From the NCBI RefSeq assembly GCF_900089945.1, contig NZ_FLQY01000268.1, positions 1 through 33,050 on the forward strand: a DNA stretch of 33,050 nucleotides. Reading direction: 5' to 3'. This document shows positions 24,984 through 32,943 of this stretch, one piece after another; within the stretch, counting starts at the first letter, position 1; each line of letters opens with the position of its first letter. The notes under the pieces are model-generated. The model saw only the letters and a program-made list of their open reading frames with translations, searched no databases and was not told the DNA's origin. A program made the position numbers and the translations under genes. This stretch comes from Candidatus Propionivibrio aalborgensis (GTDB lineage: Bacteria; Pseudomonadota; Gammaproteobacteria; Burkholderiales; Rhodocyclaceae).

Positions 24984-26654
24984 TCACGACCGGGCCGCTG
25001 GCGCTGCGGGTCGTTCTGCCGAGGTGGCTCGAAATTCCCGCATATATTTATCCAGGCCCGTGGTTGTGCCGCACACAAACAGGACGTCATCTGCGCGCAC
25101 CTGAAATTCCGGGTCGAACTCCACCAGTACTTCCGTGCCGCGTTCCACCGCCACCACGGCGGATGCGGTTTTCTCGCGGACTTCGGCCTTCCATGGGTGT
25201 CTGCCGACCATTGTGCCTGGCGCCACGCGGGCGAGTTTGAGCCGCTGTTCCACGGTTATCGCGCTCTCGCCCAGCAAATGGTGGGCGAGAATCTGGCCGG
25301 CGACCTGGCCCACCGACAGGGCGAAGTCGGCACCGGCCTGGTAGAGTCGGGCCACATTCGGAGCCAGATTCACGCGCGCGATCAGTCGCACTTCGGGCGC
25401 ATAGTCGCGCACTACCGCGGTGGCGAACACCCCGGCGCTGTCGTTGCTGAGCGCCAGTACTACGGCGCTCGCATTGCGCACCCTGGCGTGTTCCAGGGTG
25501 GCGTGCTCAAGGATGTTGCCAACAACATCGACCTCAGGGTCGGCGCGCACGTCGATCACGATGGTCGTTTCACCGGCATCGTGCAGCATCTCCACCACCT
25601 TGCGTCCGACCGCCCCGTAGCCCGCCACGACAATTGGGCCGTGGAGACGCAGCGGGGTGGCCATGCGTTCGACTCTGGCCAGATTGGCGAGTGCTCCGGC
25701 GACGACCAGGATTGCACCAGCCTCGATACGCGTATCCGGGCCTTCAGCCGAGGCGAAACGACCGCCATTCCATTGCCCGATCACCGTAACGCCGTGGTGT
25801 GCGCGCATGCGCAGGTCGCCGAGACGCTGCCTGGCCAGCGGGCTGCTGGCCTGAACCCGGAAGTCGGCGATGCCGACTCGTTCGCCCAGTAGTTGAAGCC
25901 CTTCCACCTTGGGGCTGATACGCGCGCTGGCGCGAGCCGCCAGGGCCGCACCGAGTACGTGCGAAGGGGTAAACACCGCGGTTGCACCGATCTTTTCCAT
26001 CGGCGGACGGTGCAGCGGATCCTCGGCCAGCGCCAGGATGGGCCCGGTATAGCCGCGTTCCCTGGCCATCATGATGAAGGTCGCATCGGCGTGATCATCG
26101 GCGTTGGTGATCAGCGCTTGCGCAGCCTCGACGCCGCTCAGCATCCCGGGCTGCTCGTCCAGCGCGCCGAAGACCACGTCGTAGCCGCGATCCCGCAGGC
26201 GACGGGCCTGGCGTTCATCCTGTTCCAGAACGACGAACGCCGTGCCGACGCGGCGCAGCTCCTCGACCAGCGAATCCACCGCCGGGCCGTAGCGATGGAT
26301 GAGCACACGTCCGGCCATCTCGGGCAGACTGCCTGGCAGGCGCGCCTCGAAGCGTTCCTCAAAGTAGGGCAGAAAGAATACGGGGAAAATCAGCACGTAA
26401 AAGGACATGCCAACGAGCTGAAAAAATATCACGAACACGATCATCAGCGGATGCGTCCAGCGCGCGTCGCTGCCGTAACCGGTGGTGGTCAGCGTCTCGG
26501 CGGCCCATTCCACGCTGGCCAGGAAGTCGCGCGGCGCATGCTCCAGATAGGTCATGCCAAACATGTAGATCAGGCCGCCCGCAAGGATCACCACGGGAAT
26601 GCTGAGAATCAGTGCGAGCAGGCGCTTTGTCGAACGTTTGAGTTGCGCAGCCAC
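24984..26654 (-). CDS. Potassium channel with two RCK (TrkA-type) domains
   Basis: A 556-residue channel subunit. Two membrane helices (about 12-34 and 68-97) flank a pore loop with the filter TTTGYG (56-61), the second position of the canonical TVGYG being Thr. Two tandem RCK units follow. The first begins at about 115 but has lost the Rossmann glycines (HRYGPA at 120-125). The second begins at about 340 with an intact GYGAVG (345-350) and is followed by a C-terminal RCK_C domain to about 540. Such channels assemble as tetramers gated by nucleotides or ions. ATG 26654 is the start; the frame ends 128 nt before the TIR gene on the same strand. Confidence 0.9.
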   Translation of the reverse strand: MAAQLKRSTKRLLALILSIPVVILAGGLIYMFGMTYLEHAPRDFLASVEWAAETLTTTGYGSDARWTHPLMIVFVIFFQLVGMSFYVLIFPVFFLPYFEERFEARLPGSLPEMAGRVLIHRYGPAVDSLVEELRRVGTAFVVLEQDERQARRLRDRGYDVVFGALDEQPGMLSGVEAAQALITNADDHADATFIMMARERGYTGPILALAEDPLHRPPMEKIGATAVFTPSHVLGAALAARASARISPKVEGLQLLGERVGIADFRVQASSPLARQRLGDLRMRAHHGVTVIGQWNGGRFASAEGPDTRIEAGAILVVAGALANLARVERMATPLRLHGPIVVAGYGAVGRKVVEMLHDAGETTIVIDVRADPEVDVVGNILEHATLEHARVRNASAVVLALSNDSAGVFATAVVRDYAPEVRLIARVNLAPNVARLYQAGADFALSVGQVAGQILAHHLLGESAITVEQRLKLARVAPGTMVGRHPWKAEVREKTASAVVAVERGTEVLVEFDPEFQVRADDVLFVCGTTTGLDKYMREFRATSAERPAAPAARS

Positions 26655-26741
26655 GCTGTTTCTCCGTTAGTTATGGGGGTAATGGTCGGAATCCGGCATC
26701 ATGGACTTTCCGTACCGACAATCCGGCCATTTCCGTGCACT

Positions 26742-27410
26742 TTACTGCGTTCCCGGTGGCTGGAGCATGTCGGTATGAAGCAGCGAAGCGACCGCCTGCG
26801 ACAGCGCTGTGCCCAGCGCAAAATGCTGTTCGACGTCCAGATGCACGCCGTCGACTTTGCTGGAGGTGATGACAGTGTTCGAGTCGAAGAAGTGACACCC
26901 AAGCTCCTGGCATACCCTATGGTAGGCGTCGGCGAGGCCGACGCACCTTCTTTCGCCACCTTCGAACTTCGGAGCGATCGGTCCCTTGGGCGAACCGATG
27001 AGCGGTGGAGCGACTACCAGAACGGGCGGTACGGGCATGCCCGGTTCGATCGGCGCGCTGCGGATGGCGGAAACCAGCGCGGCTATTCCCTGCGCGGAAT
27101 GCCAGGCGTTATACGCGTGCATCGACTGGAAATCATTTGTGCCCAGCAACAGCACGACCAGCGCCAGCGGAGAGTGAATCTCGATACGCTGAGCGAGTCC
27201 GACCAAGCCATTTCTTCCCGGCTTGAACGGATCGTCCCAGACCGTGCGCCGGCCATTGAGGCAGTCTTCGATGACACGCACGCTTGTCCCGGACTGATTG
27301 AGCAGATTCTCCATCACTCCCGGCCAGCGCTGATCAAAGGGCAGCCGCTGGCGAGTGGTCGGGACGATGCCCCACGATAGCGAATCGGCATAAACAAGAA
27401 TGTGCTGCAT
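26742..27410 (-). CDS. SGNH/GDSL-family esterase
   Basis: A 222-residue hydrolase of the SGNH fold. Block I is HILVYADSLSWG with the nucleophile Ser; the usual GDS is ADS here. The block III asparagine is in LLLGTND, and the block V catalytic pair is DGVHLD near the C-terminus. No signal peptide is seen, so it should be cytoplasmic, like arylesterases and lysophospholipase-type relatives. The frame runs on upstream to 27458, but ATG 27410 places block I at the very N-terminus, as in the family. The substrate is unknown. It is 87 nt from the K+ channel gene on the same strand. Confidence 0.87.
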   Translation of the reverse strand: MQHILVYADSLSWGIVPTTRQRLPFDQRWPGVMENLLNQSGTSVRVIEDCLNGRRTVWDDPFKPGRNGLVGLAQRIEIHSPLALVVLLLGTNDFQSMHAYNAWHSAQGIAALVSAIRSAPIEPGMPVPPVLVVAPPLIGSPKGPIAPKFEGGERRCVGLADAYHRVCQELGCHFFDSNTVITSSKVDGVHLDVEQHFALGTALSQAVASLLHTDMLQPPGTQ

Positions 27411-27475
27411 GAGGGTTCCCAAGGATGAGTTCCGTCGCAAGTTTTCTTGGCACACCACGAATCAGTCCGGCAGTG

Positions 27476-27817
27476 TCATTTGTTGGCGTCTGCCGAAACC
27501 CTTTGTTCGGCACTCCTGATTTCGCCATCCAGAAGCTTCAGCTGGTCGATTATGGCAACCAGTTTTCGACCATTTGCGGTCAGCGAATACTCTGTCCTGG
27601 GAGGCACTTCCGCATAAACATGCTTTGCCAGCAAACCATACGTCGTAAGTTTTCGTAGCCGCTCAGACAGAACCTTGGTCGAAATCCCCTGGACATGACG
27701 TTCCAATGCGCCCGGCCGTGTGACGCCGTCGGCGATGGCTCGCAGGACCGAGACGGACCACTTGCAGCCCACGATATCTTCGAGTTGCGAATAAACGGAT
27801 TTCGCTGCGGACGACAT
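27476..27817 (-). CDS. HxlR-family transcriptional regulator
   Basis: A 113-residue winged-helix protein. DIVGCKWSVSVLRAI, GISTKVLSERLRKL and EVPPRTEYSLTANGRKL are the conserved HxlR blocks. The usual Gly-Gly-Lys-Trp reads Gly-Cys-Lys-Trp, with Cys18 as the only cysteine. Several HxlR proteins (YodB, HypR) sense electrophiles or disulphide stress through a single N-terminal cysteine, so a thiol-redox role is a reasonable guess. ATG 27817 has AGGGA 8 nt upstream. It is divergent from the CPVC protein gene, its most likely target. Confidence 0.93.
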   Translation of the reverse strand: MSSAAKSVYSQLEDIVGCKWSVSVLRAIADGVTRPGALERHVQGISTKVLSERLRKLTTYGLLAKHVYAEVPPRTEYSLTANGRKLVAIIDQLKLLDGEIRSAEQRVSADANK

Positions 27818-27842
27818 TTATTTTTCCCTGACGATTCTGCAA

Positions 27843-27860
27843 GTTACACCAAAAAGTGAC
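27843..27860. promoter_or_regulatory. Candidate HxlR operator
   Basis: GTTACACCAAAAAGTGAC is an imperfect inverted repeat (GTTAC / GTGAC) around an A-rich centre. It lies 25 nt from the regulator's start codon in the divergent intergenic region. Its form resembles operators of HxlR-type repressors, but it has not been compared with a collection. Confidence 0.35.
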
Positions 27861-27916
27861 CGGGGTACCGGAATGTGCCTTCTTGCGGAAGCTGGCGCCG
27901 TTCTTACCATGCAGGT

Positions 27917-27930
27917 GTGCCAGTTGGCAC
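27917..27930. promoter_or_regulatory. Perfect palindrome before the CPVC gene
   Basis: GTGCCAGTTGGCAC is a perfect 6-bp inverted repeat with a 2-nt centre, ending 24 nt before the start codon of the thioredoxin-like gene. It could be a second regulator site or a leader hairpin just upstream of the ribosome site. Confidence 0.35.
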
Positions 27931-27954
27931 GAACGAACCTTGAGGAGAACAGTC

Positions 27955-28191
27955 ATGAAGACCAACGCCATTTTCTACCACGCCGGCTGCCCAGTATGCA
28001 TTGCGGCTGAACACACTATAGCCGAAGCGCTTGATCCTGCGAAGTACGCCGTTGAAGTCGTCCATCTTGGCAGCGACAAGTCGCGCCTGAAAGAAGCGGA
28101 AGCCGCCGGTGTCAAGTCCGTGCCAGCACTCGTCATGAATGGAGCAGCATTCCATATCAACTTTGGCGCTGACATCGCGGCATTGCGTTGA
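27955..28191 (+). CDS. Small thioredoxin-fold protein with CPVC active site
   Basis: A 78-residue glutaredoxin/thioredoxin-like protein. The first strand NAIFYHAG leads to CPVC (Cys12, Cys15), and the cis-proline loop is VKSVPALVMNG, both hallmarks of the fold. It has no signal peptide. The redox partner and substrate are unknown. AGGAG at 27943-27947 lies 7 nt before ATG 27955, so the longer upstream frame is not used. Being divergent from an HxlR regulator suggests inducible expression under thiol stress. Confidence 0.88.
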   Translation: MKTNAIFYHAGCPVCIAAEHTIAEALDPAKYAVEVVHLGSDKSRLKEAEAAGVKSVPALVMNGAAFHINFGADIAALR

Positions 28192-28203
28192 CCGTCCGAT
28201 CCC

Positions 28204-28239
28204 GCAGGTGGGGGCTGGCCGAAGGAAGCTCCCGCCTGC
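28204..28239. other. Strong hairpin between convergent genes
   Basis: A 13-bp stem (28204-28216 with 28227-28239), continuous if two G-U pairs are allowed in the plus-strand RNA, encloses a 10-nt loop. No T-run follows, so it is not a standard terminator. Its place between the CPVC gene and the convergent methyltransferase suggests a transcript-end or mRNA-stabilising structure. Confidence 0.5.
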
Positions 28240-28245
28240 AGGGCG

Positions 28246-28935
28246 TCAGGCTTTGACGCGATATCCAGCTGGGGGTTCAAGTAGTCGTAGTTGTGTTTCC
28301 ACATGACCTTTGCGACGGGCGACGCCATGGTAAGTATTTTCTTCAACGTCCTCATTGCCCCATTGGTGCCAGCCTTCACGTTTGAATCTGGCAAAAAGTT
28401 CGAGATAGGGGCCGGGAGAACAGGACTCAACCAAGTCATAGATTTCGTCTGGTTTTCTGGAATGCTCTCGTTTTCTCGTGCTCAACAAATTTACTTGAGT
28501 TCGCCCGGGACTGAGCGTACGCATGCTGCCTCGAACACCAAATAGTACGAGCTCGGTCACATTCCGGAAATAGAAACCCACGCCGCGTCCGTCCGGCCCG
28601 CCATCCTTGCGAATCTTGTACCAGACGAGATTCGACTTGTACGTAAAACCCCATGCCTCCATTACTTGAAGGCCTTCCTGAAGCAGTGCGTTAGGAACCC
28701 ACAAATAGAGGTGGGATTTTGCCGCGGCCATTTTTGAAACAGGTAAGGCAGCAATTTCCTTGAGTTCCATGGTCGGATAGCGCAACAATCGCCGGTGCTC
28801 CGGGGCCATCTTCCCCGTGCGGTTTTGGAACTGCCACGGTGGATCAGCCAGAATTGTTGAGTATTGCCCTTCTACTTTGGCGATCAAGTCCTCCGACGGA
28901 TTCGGTTCTGCGATGTTGTACACCTTTCCGGCCAT
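28246..28935 (-). CDS. MT-A70-family adenine DNA methyltransferase
   Basis: A 229-residue N6-adenine methyltransferase of the MT-A70 type. The catalytic DPPW is at 31-34 in STILADPPWQF. Other blocks are HLYLWVPNALL and the C-terminal SAM-site segment KPDEIYDLVESCSPGPYLELFAR. It should protect host DNA from the nuclease encoded just upstream. ATG 28935 is preferred, with GGGG 6 nt upstream; a TTG at 28947 would add four residues. The gene starts 15 nt after the nuclease stop, so the two form one unit. Base composition is visibly more A/T-rich than flanking genes, which fits acquisition by transfer. Confidence 0.92.
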   Translation of the reverse strand: MAGKVYNIAEPNPSEDLIAKVEGQYSTILADPPWQFQNRTGKMAPEHRRLLRYPTMELKEIAALPVSKMAAAKSHLYLWVPNALLQEGLQVMEAWGFTYKSNLVWYKIRKDGGPDGRGVGFYFRNVTELVLFGVRGSMRTLSPGRTQVNLLSTRKREHSRKPDEIYDLVESCSPGPYLELFARFKREGWHQWGNEDVEENTYHGVARRKGHVETQLRLLEPPAGYRVKA

Positions 28936-28950
28936 TTGTTGCCCCAATTC

Positions 28951-29679
28951 TCAAACAAGCACTATGTTTTTTGGAATGCCTATCAAAACGAGCGGGCATG
29001 GGTTCCCGACACCCCTATGAACCCGGTCGACCAGTTTTCGCCAATGCGTCGTTGCCTCACCAAACTTGTCGGACACGAAGGCGTTTGCCCAACCGTCGTG
29101 AAACGACGCTTTGGATATTGCTGCCCGTTCAATGAGTTGTTTCTGCCTTGCGGTTGGCGCGTAGTACGCTTGCAGATCCGATAGGGTGTCGATACCCCGT
29201 TTCTTGGCAAAAGCACTCACGATTTCCTTCATCGAGTCTTGAAGCGATTCACCGCGAGTGATAATTCCGCCAATGGAAATCACCCCGTCAGCATGAAGCC
29301 TCTTGAAGTTTTCGAGATCCCGGTCGAAAAATGGATCCTTGTTGTTCCATTCGATTTCGAGCGCAAAAGTTCCGGCCGGGAATTTCTTTACGTGATCGAT
29401 TTCATGCGAGATTGACTCCTTCTCGACGCCATCGACGATCTTCTTTATTTCGAAGTTGTGCTTCTTCCAGCCGTATTCGACGTTGAGCGCTCGTCTCAAT
29501 CTTTGCGTGAGTTCCCCTTCACCGCCACCACCCCGAACCAGCTCCTCGGCAGGGATGGACGCGCCTTCCAGCACCGACTCGATCTCGGTAACCGCTGTTG
29601 CCATGTCGTGCGTCAGAATCGCTTCGGCATGGTGCAAAGTGAGTATTTGGTAGCCGCGTTTCTTCAGTTTTTCGAACAT
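28951..29679 (-). CDS. BglII/BstYI-family type II restriction endonuclease
   Basis: A 242-residue protein matching the BglII/BstYI restriction family. The key block is ALEIEWNNKDPFFDRDLENF, followed by GVISIGGIITRG. Asp95, Glu108 and Glu110 are the likely metal-binding catalytic residues of the PD-(D/E)xK core. BglII and BstYI cut AGATCT and RGATCY, so a GATC-centred site is a reasonable first guess, though not certain. ATG 29679 is chosen; GTG one codon earlier is possible and no good ribosome site is present. It precedes its cognate methyltransferase, an order in which delayed methylase expression must be managed. Confidence 0.9.
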   Translation of the reverse strand: MFEKLKKRGYQILTLHHAEAILTHDMATAVTEIESVLEGASIPAEELVRGGGGEGELTQRLRRALNVEYGWKKHNFEIKKIVDGVEKESISHEIDHVKKFPAGTFALEIEWNNKDPFFDRDLENFKRLHADGVISIGGIITRGESLQDSMKEIVSAFAKKRGIDTLSDLQAYYAPTARQKQLIERAAISKASFHDGWANAFVSDKFGEATTHWRKLVDRVHRGVGNPCPLVLIGIPKNIVLV

Positions 29680-29752
29680 CACGGCATTCTACTGGCATCG
29701 CTGCTGTTTCCTTGACGCACAGCTCTGTGATTCAACGACGCGGTTGGCTCAC

Positions 29753-32575
29753 TCACCCGCAAGTACCTACCGCCCCGCAGGCCGTGCAGAAATCACACCC
29801 GTCCTTGCGGATCATCGTGTGGTTGCCGCATTCGCCGCACAGCTTTCCGGCGGTGGGCTTGGCGGCGGTGCTGCCAGCCGGGGTTTCGAGTATGCCCATC
29901 TGTTGCAGTGGTATGCCTTTTTCATCGAGGATGCCGAGCATCGCGTAGCGGTGGATCACAAGTTGCGCGAGGTAGGCGACGGTTGACGGGTAGTTGGTCT
30001 GCCGGCGGGTGCCGGGGATGAAGGCCATGAAGTCGCCGAGCGGCTCGGGGTAGTCGAGAAGCTTACGCAGTTTCATGCCGATCCAGGCCGGGTCGAGGAC
30101 GCGCATGTCGAGCGAGAGCAGCTTGGTCAGGCCGTCGAGGGCGCGCGGGTAGTTGCCGGAGAGCCACATCGAGTAGGGGCGCGTGACGCCGTCGGGCAGG
30201 GTGATTTCCTTGACGCCGAGCACGAAATCCTCGTCGGTGGCCGGGTTGAAGATATCGACTGTCCATGACAGCGTGCCGTCGGTACCGGTCTTCGGCTCTT
30301 TCAGGCTGAACAGGGCGTCGAGTACCGGCGTCGGGCCTTCGGTCTTGAATGCGCCGATCTGTTCGACGCGGAACTGGATCAGCCGCGCCATCGCGGAGAC
30401 GACGGACGGCATGCGCTTCTTCTCGCCGTGCGGCGGGAAGACCAGGTCGAAACCTTCGCCGTTCGGCGTCTTGGCCAGCGATTCGAGCTTGAGCTTGAGC
30501 CAGCCGTGGTCGTTGGCGCGCATGTCCATCGACAGCGTCTTGGCGACGGCGCCGAGTCCGCGGGGTTGCGCCGGGCCGTTGACCCAGGCTTCGAACGGCC
30601 ACGAGCGGCCATCCTGATCGATCTGACCTACGAACAGGGCGAACTTGCCGTGCTCGTGCTCGATCATGTAGGTCCATGCCATATTGCCTTCGGGCATGTC
30701 CGGGCGGTCCGGCCAGCGCAGGCTGGAGAGTACCGGGGCGGGCAGGTGTTTGATCGACAGGCGACGGTTGGCGTCGCCGCTGACAAAATCATGCGGTGCC
30801 TTGGCGTCGGCCTCGGCGCGAGTAGGCTCGACCGATAGAACCGAGCCGAGAATGCTGTTCGGGCGGTAGGTCGCCAGACCCTTGAGGCCGGCTTTCCAGG
30901 CGCTCATGTAGAGATCCTGGAAGTCCTCGTAGGGGTATTCCGCGGGGACGTTGACCGTTTTCGAGATCGAGGTGTCGATGTACGGGGCGACGGCGGCGAC
31001 CATGTTTTTGTGCGCCTGGGCGGAGATTTCAAGCGCGGTGACAAAATAGTCGGGCAGTTTCTCGACGTCGCCGCCCATGTGTTTGTAAAGGCGCCAGGCG
31101 TAGTCTTCGACGGCGTATTCCTTGATCGTGCCGTCGGTCATGCGCTTCTTGCGGCTGTAGGTCCACGAGAAGGGCGGCTCGATGCCGTTGCTGGCGTTAT
31201 CGGCAAAGGCCAGCGAGATGGTGCCGGTGGGGGCGATCGAGAGCAGGTGCGAGTTGCGCAGGCCGTGCTTGCGGATTTCGCTTTTGACCTCTGCGGGGAG
31301 CCGCGAGGCAAAGTTGCCACCCGTGAGGTACAACTCGGCGTTGAACAGCGGGAAAGCGCCGCGTTCCTTGGCCAGTTCGACCGAGGCGAGGTAGGCGGTA
31401 TTGCGCATGTGCTCGGAGATGCGCGCGCCCATGGCGGTCGCTTCCGGGCGGTCATAGCGCATGCGCAGCATGCACAGCGCATCGCCCAGGCCGGTGTAAC
31501 CCAGGCCTATGCGACGCTTGTTGGCAGCTTCCTCACGCTGGCGTTCAAGCGGCCAGGCGGTCACGTCGAGCACATTGTCGAGCATGCGCGTCGACACCTT
31601 GACCACTTCGCCGAAGGCGTCGAAGTCGAACTCGGCACGGTTGGTAAAGGGATGCTTGACGAACAGCGTCAGGTTGATCGAGCCCAGACAGCAGCAGCCA
31701 TAGGGCGGCAGTGGCTGTTCGGCGCAGGGATTGGTCGCTTCGATCTGCTCGCAGTAGTAGAGGTTGTTGTCCTTGTTCATGCGATCAAGGAACAGGATTC
31801 CCGGCTCGGCATGATCGTAGGTGGACTTCATCACCTGATCCCACAGGTCGCGGGCGCGCACCTTGCGATAGACCCATATGCCGTCGTCACGCTGATAGGC
31901 GCCGGAAATCTTCATGTCGGCATTCGGTTCGGCGCGGTGCGTCAGCTCGACTTCGTCGTCTGCCTCAACCGCCTGCATGAAGGGGTCGGTTACGCCGATC
32001 GAAATGTTGAAGTTGGACAGGTCGCCATGGTCCTTGGCGTGAATGAAGACTTCGACGTCGGGATGGTCGCAGCGCATGACGCCCATCTGCGCACCGCGGC
32101 GGGCGCCGGCGGACTGCGTGCCCTTGACCAGCGCACCCTGAGGGCGGATCGACGAGAAATCGTAGCCGACGCCACCGCCACGGCGCATGGTTTCTGCGGC
32201 TTCGGCCAGGGCGCTGTAGATGCCCGGCTTGCCGTCGACAATCTCGACGATCGAGTCGCCCACCGGCTGTACGAAGCAGTTGATCAGCGTGGCTGCCAGC
32301 GGCGTGCCGGCGGCCGAGTTGATGCGTCCGGCGGGGACAAAACCGTTCTCCTGCGCCCACAGGAAGCGCTCCTCCCACAGGGCGCGGTCTTTTTCGACTT
32401 CGGTGGCGGCCAGCGCATTGGCGACGCGGCGACGTACGTCATGAACGTTGGTTTCGCGGCCTTTGGCATATTTTTCGATCAGGACTTCGCCGGAAATTTC
32501 CTGCTCGGCAAGCGGAGCCGCACCCGGCGAGTCAGCGATGGCGGTAAAGCTCAGTTGCTTCGCATTCTGGTTCAT
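29753..32575 (-). CDS. nrdJ: Class II (adenosylcobalamin-dependent) ribonucleotide reductase
   Basis: A 940-residue enzyme that makes deoxyribonucleotides using a cobalamin-generated thiyl radical, independent of oxygen. Hallmarks are [18 protein letters not shown], the active-site block [14 protein letters not shown] and [14 protein letters not shown] roughly 300-residue C-terminal extension ends in a zinc ribbon with [17 protein letters not shown], as in many bacterial NrdJ proteins. The second ATG (32575) has AGGAG at 7-nt spacing and is chosen over ATG 32581, which lies almost on the ribosome site. Two NrdR-box-like sites upstream suggest NrdR repression. No cobalamin riboswitch was recognised in the leader. 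Confidence 0.95.
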   Translation of the reverse strand: MNQNAKQLSFTAIADSPGAAPLAEQEISGEVLIEKYAKGRETNVHDVRRRVANALAATEVEKDRALWEERFLWAQENGFVPAGRINSAAGTPLAATLINCFVQPVGDSIVEIVDGKPGIYSALAEAAETMRRGGGVGYDFSSIRPQGALVKGTQSAGARRGAQMGVMRCDHPDVEVFIHAKDHGDLSNFNISIGVTDPFMQAVEADDEVELTHRAEPNADMKISGAYQRDDGIWVYRKVRARDLWDQVMKSTYDHAEPGILFLDRMNKDNNLYYCEQIEATNPCAEQPLPPYGCCCLGSINLTLFVKHPFTNRAEFDFDAFGEVVKVSTRMLDNVLDVTAWPLERQREEAANKRRIGLGYTGLGDALCMLRMRYDRPEATAMGARISEHMRNTAYLASVELAKERGAFPLFNAELYLTGGNFASRLPAEVKSEIRKHGLRNSHLLSIAPTGTISLAFADNASNGIEPPFSWTYSRKKRMTDGTIKEYAVEDYAWRLYKHMGGDVEKLPDYFVTALEISAQAHKNMVAAVAPYIDTSISKTVNVPAEYPYEDFQDLYMSAWKAGLKGLATYRPNSILGSVLSVEPTRAEADAKAPHDFVSGDANRRLSIKHLPAPVLSSLRWPDRPDMPEGNMAWTYMIEHEHGKFALFVGQIDQDGRSWPFEAWVNGPAQPRGLGAVAKTLSMDMRANDHGWLKLKLESLAKTPNGEGFDLVFPPHGEKKRMPSVVSAMARLIQFRVEQIGAFKTEGPTPVLDALFSLKEPKTGTDGTLSWTVDIFNPATDEDFVLGVKEITLPDGVTRPYSMWLSGNYPRALDGLTKLLSLDMRVLDPAWIGMKLRKLLDYPEPLGDFMAFIPGTRRQTNYPSTVAYLAQLVIHRYAMLGILDEKGIPLQQMGILETPAGSTAAKPTAGKLCGECGNHTMIRKDGCDFCTACGAVGTCG

Positions 32576-32880
32576 TTCCATTCTCCTCCATTTTTGTGAC
32601 TACGTTGCGGCGTCAAAGGCACAGCTACTCCATGAACGTGAATCTGCTGTCGTTCGTGCTGCAGAGAGCTGGCTGATCGCGCCGGCGATTATTTTGTGAA
32701 TCAGCTACCAAGCTACTACATACAGTGGTGATAGGCAAGAAATTAACTAAATGTAGTCATTTTGGCCTGAGTGCAGCAGACGGAAAAAGACTGTGAATTC
32801 ACTGTGCTGAGGGGAATAAAATATATTTTTGCTGCGCTGCACAAGCCGGGCTCAGGAGCGCCGGTCGCGCGAGGAGAGTT
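32576..32880. promoter_or_regulatory. Promoter and leader region of nrdJ
   Basis: This roughly 300-nt non-coding stretch carries the ribosome site of nrdJ (32582-32589), the paired NrdR-like boxes at 32713-32759 and an A/T-rich tract around 32815-32830 that could be part of a minus-strand promoter. I looked for a B12 box, since the enzyme needs cobalamin, and found no convincing match. Confidence 0.5.
32713..32759. promoter_or_regulatory. Tandem NrdR-box-like operators
   Basis: Two 16-bp imperfect palindromes, CTACTACATACAGTGG at 32713-32728 and TAACTAAATGTAGTCA at 32744-32759, match the NrdR box consensus (acaCTAtATaTAGTgt) in 11 and 10 of 16 positions, including most of the CTA/AGT half-sites. 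Their starts are 31 bp apart, the three-turn spacing known for tandem NrdR boxes before nrd operons. NrdR is a (d)ATP-sensing repressor of ribonucleotide reductase genes. Confidence 0.65.
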
Positions 32881-32943
32881 CTACTGAAGCGCTTGCTCGA
32901 ACGAAGCGCCGCCATTGCTGGCGACCAGGATGCTCGGAATCAT
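32881..32943 (-). pseudogene. Possible truncated acetate kinase start
   Basis: A 20-codon ORF (MIPSILVASNGGASFEQALQ) overlaps the stop of the phosphate acyltransferase gene as ATGA. Its beginning resembles the N-terminal phosphate-binding strand and loop of acetate/butyrate kinases (ILVLNAGSSS type), and kinases of that family often follow phosphate acyltransferases. The frame then stops and no continuation was recognised in the following bases. It may be a relic left by deletion, or chance. Confidence 0.3.

Noticed and set aside
25893-27380. A 495-codon plus-strand ORF opposite the K+ channel and SGNH genes
   Set aside because: It spans two real minus-strand genes and the gap between them; its composition is that of a shadow frame.
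31010-32599. A 529-codon plus-strand ORF opposite nrdJ
   Set aside because: It is the antisense of highly conserved nrdJ sequence, has no ribosome site, and its length comes from codon bias in the real gene.
32582-32880. Cobalamin riboswitch before nrdJ
   Set aside because: It was looked for because NrdJ needs adenosylcobalamin. I found no B12 box or the expected conserved core on the minus strand; a covariance-model search would settle it.
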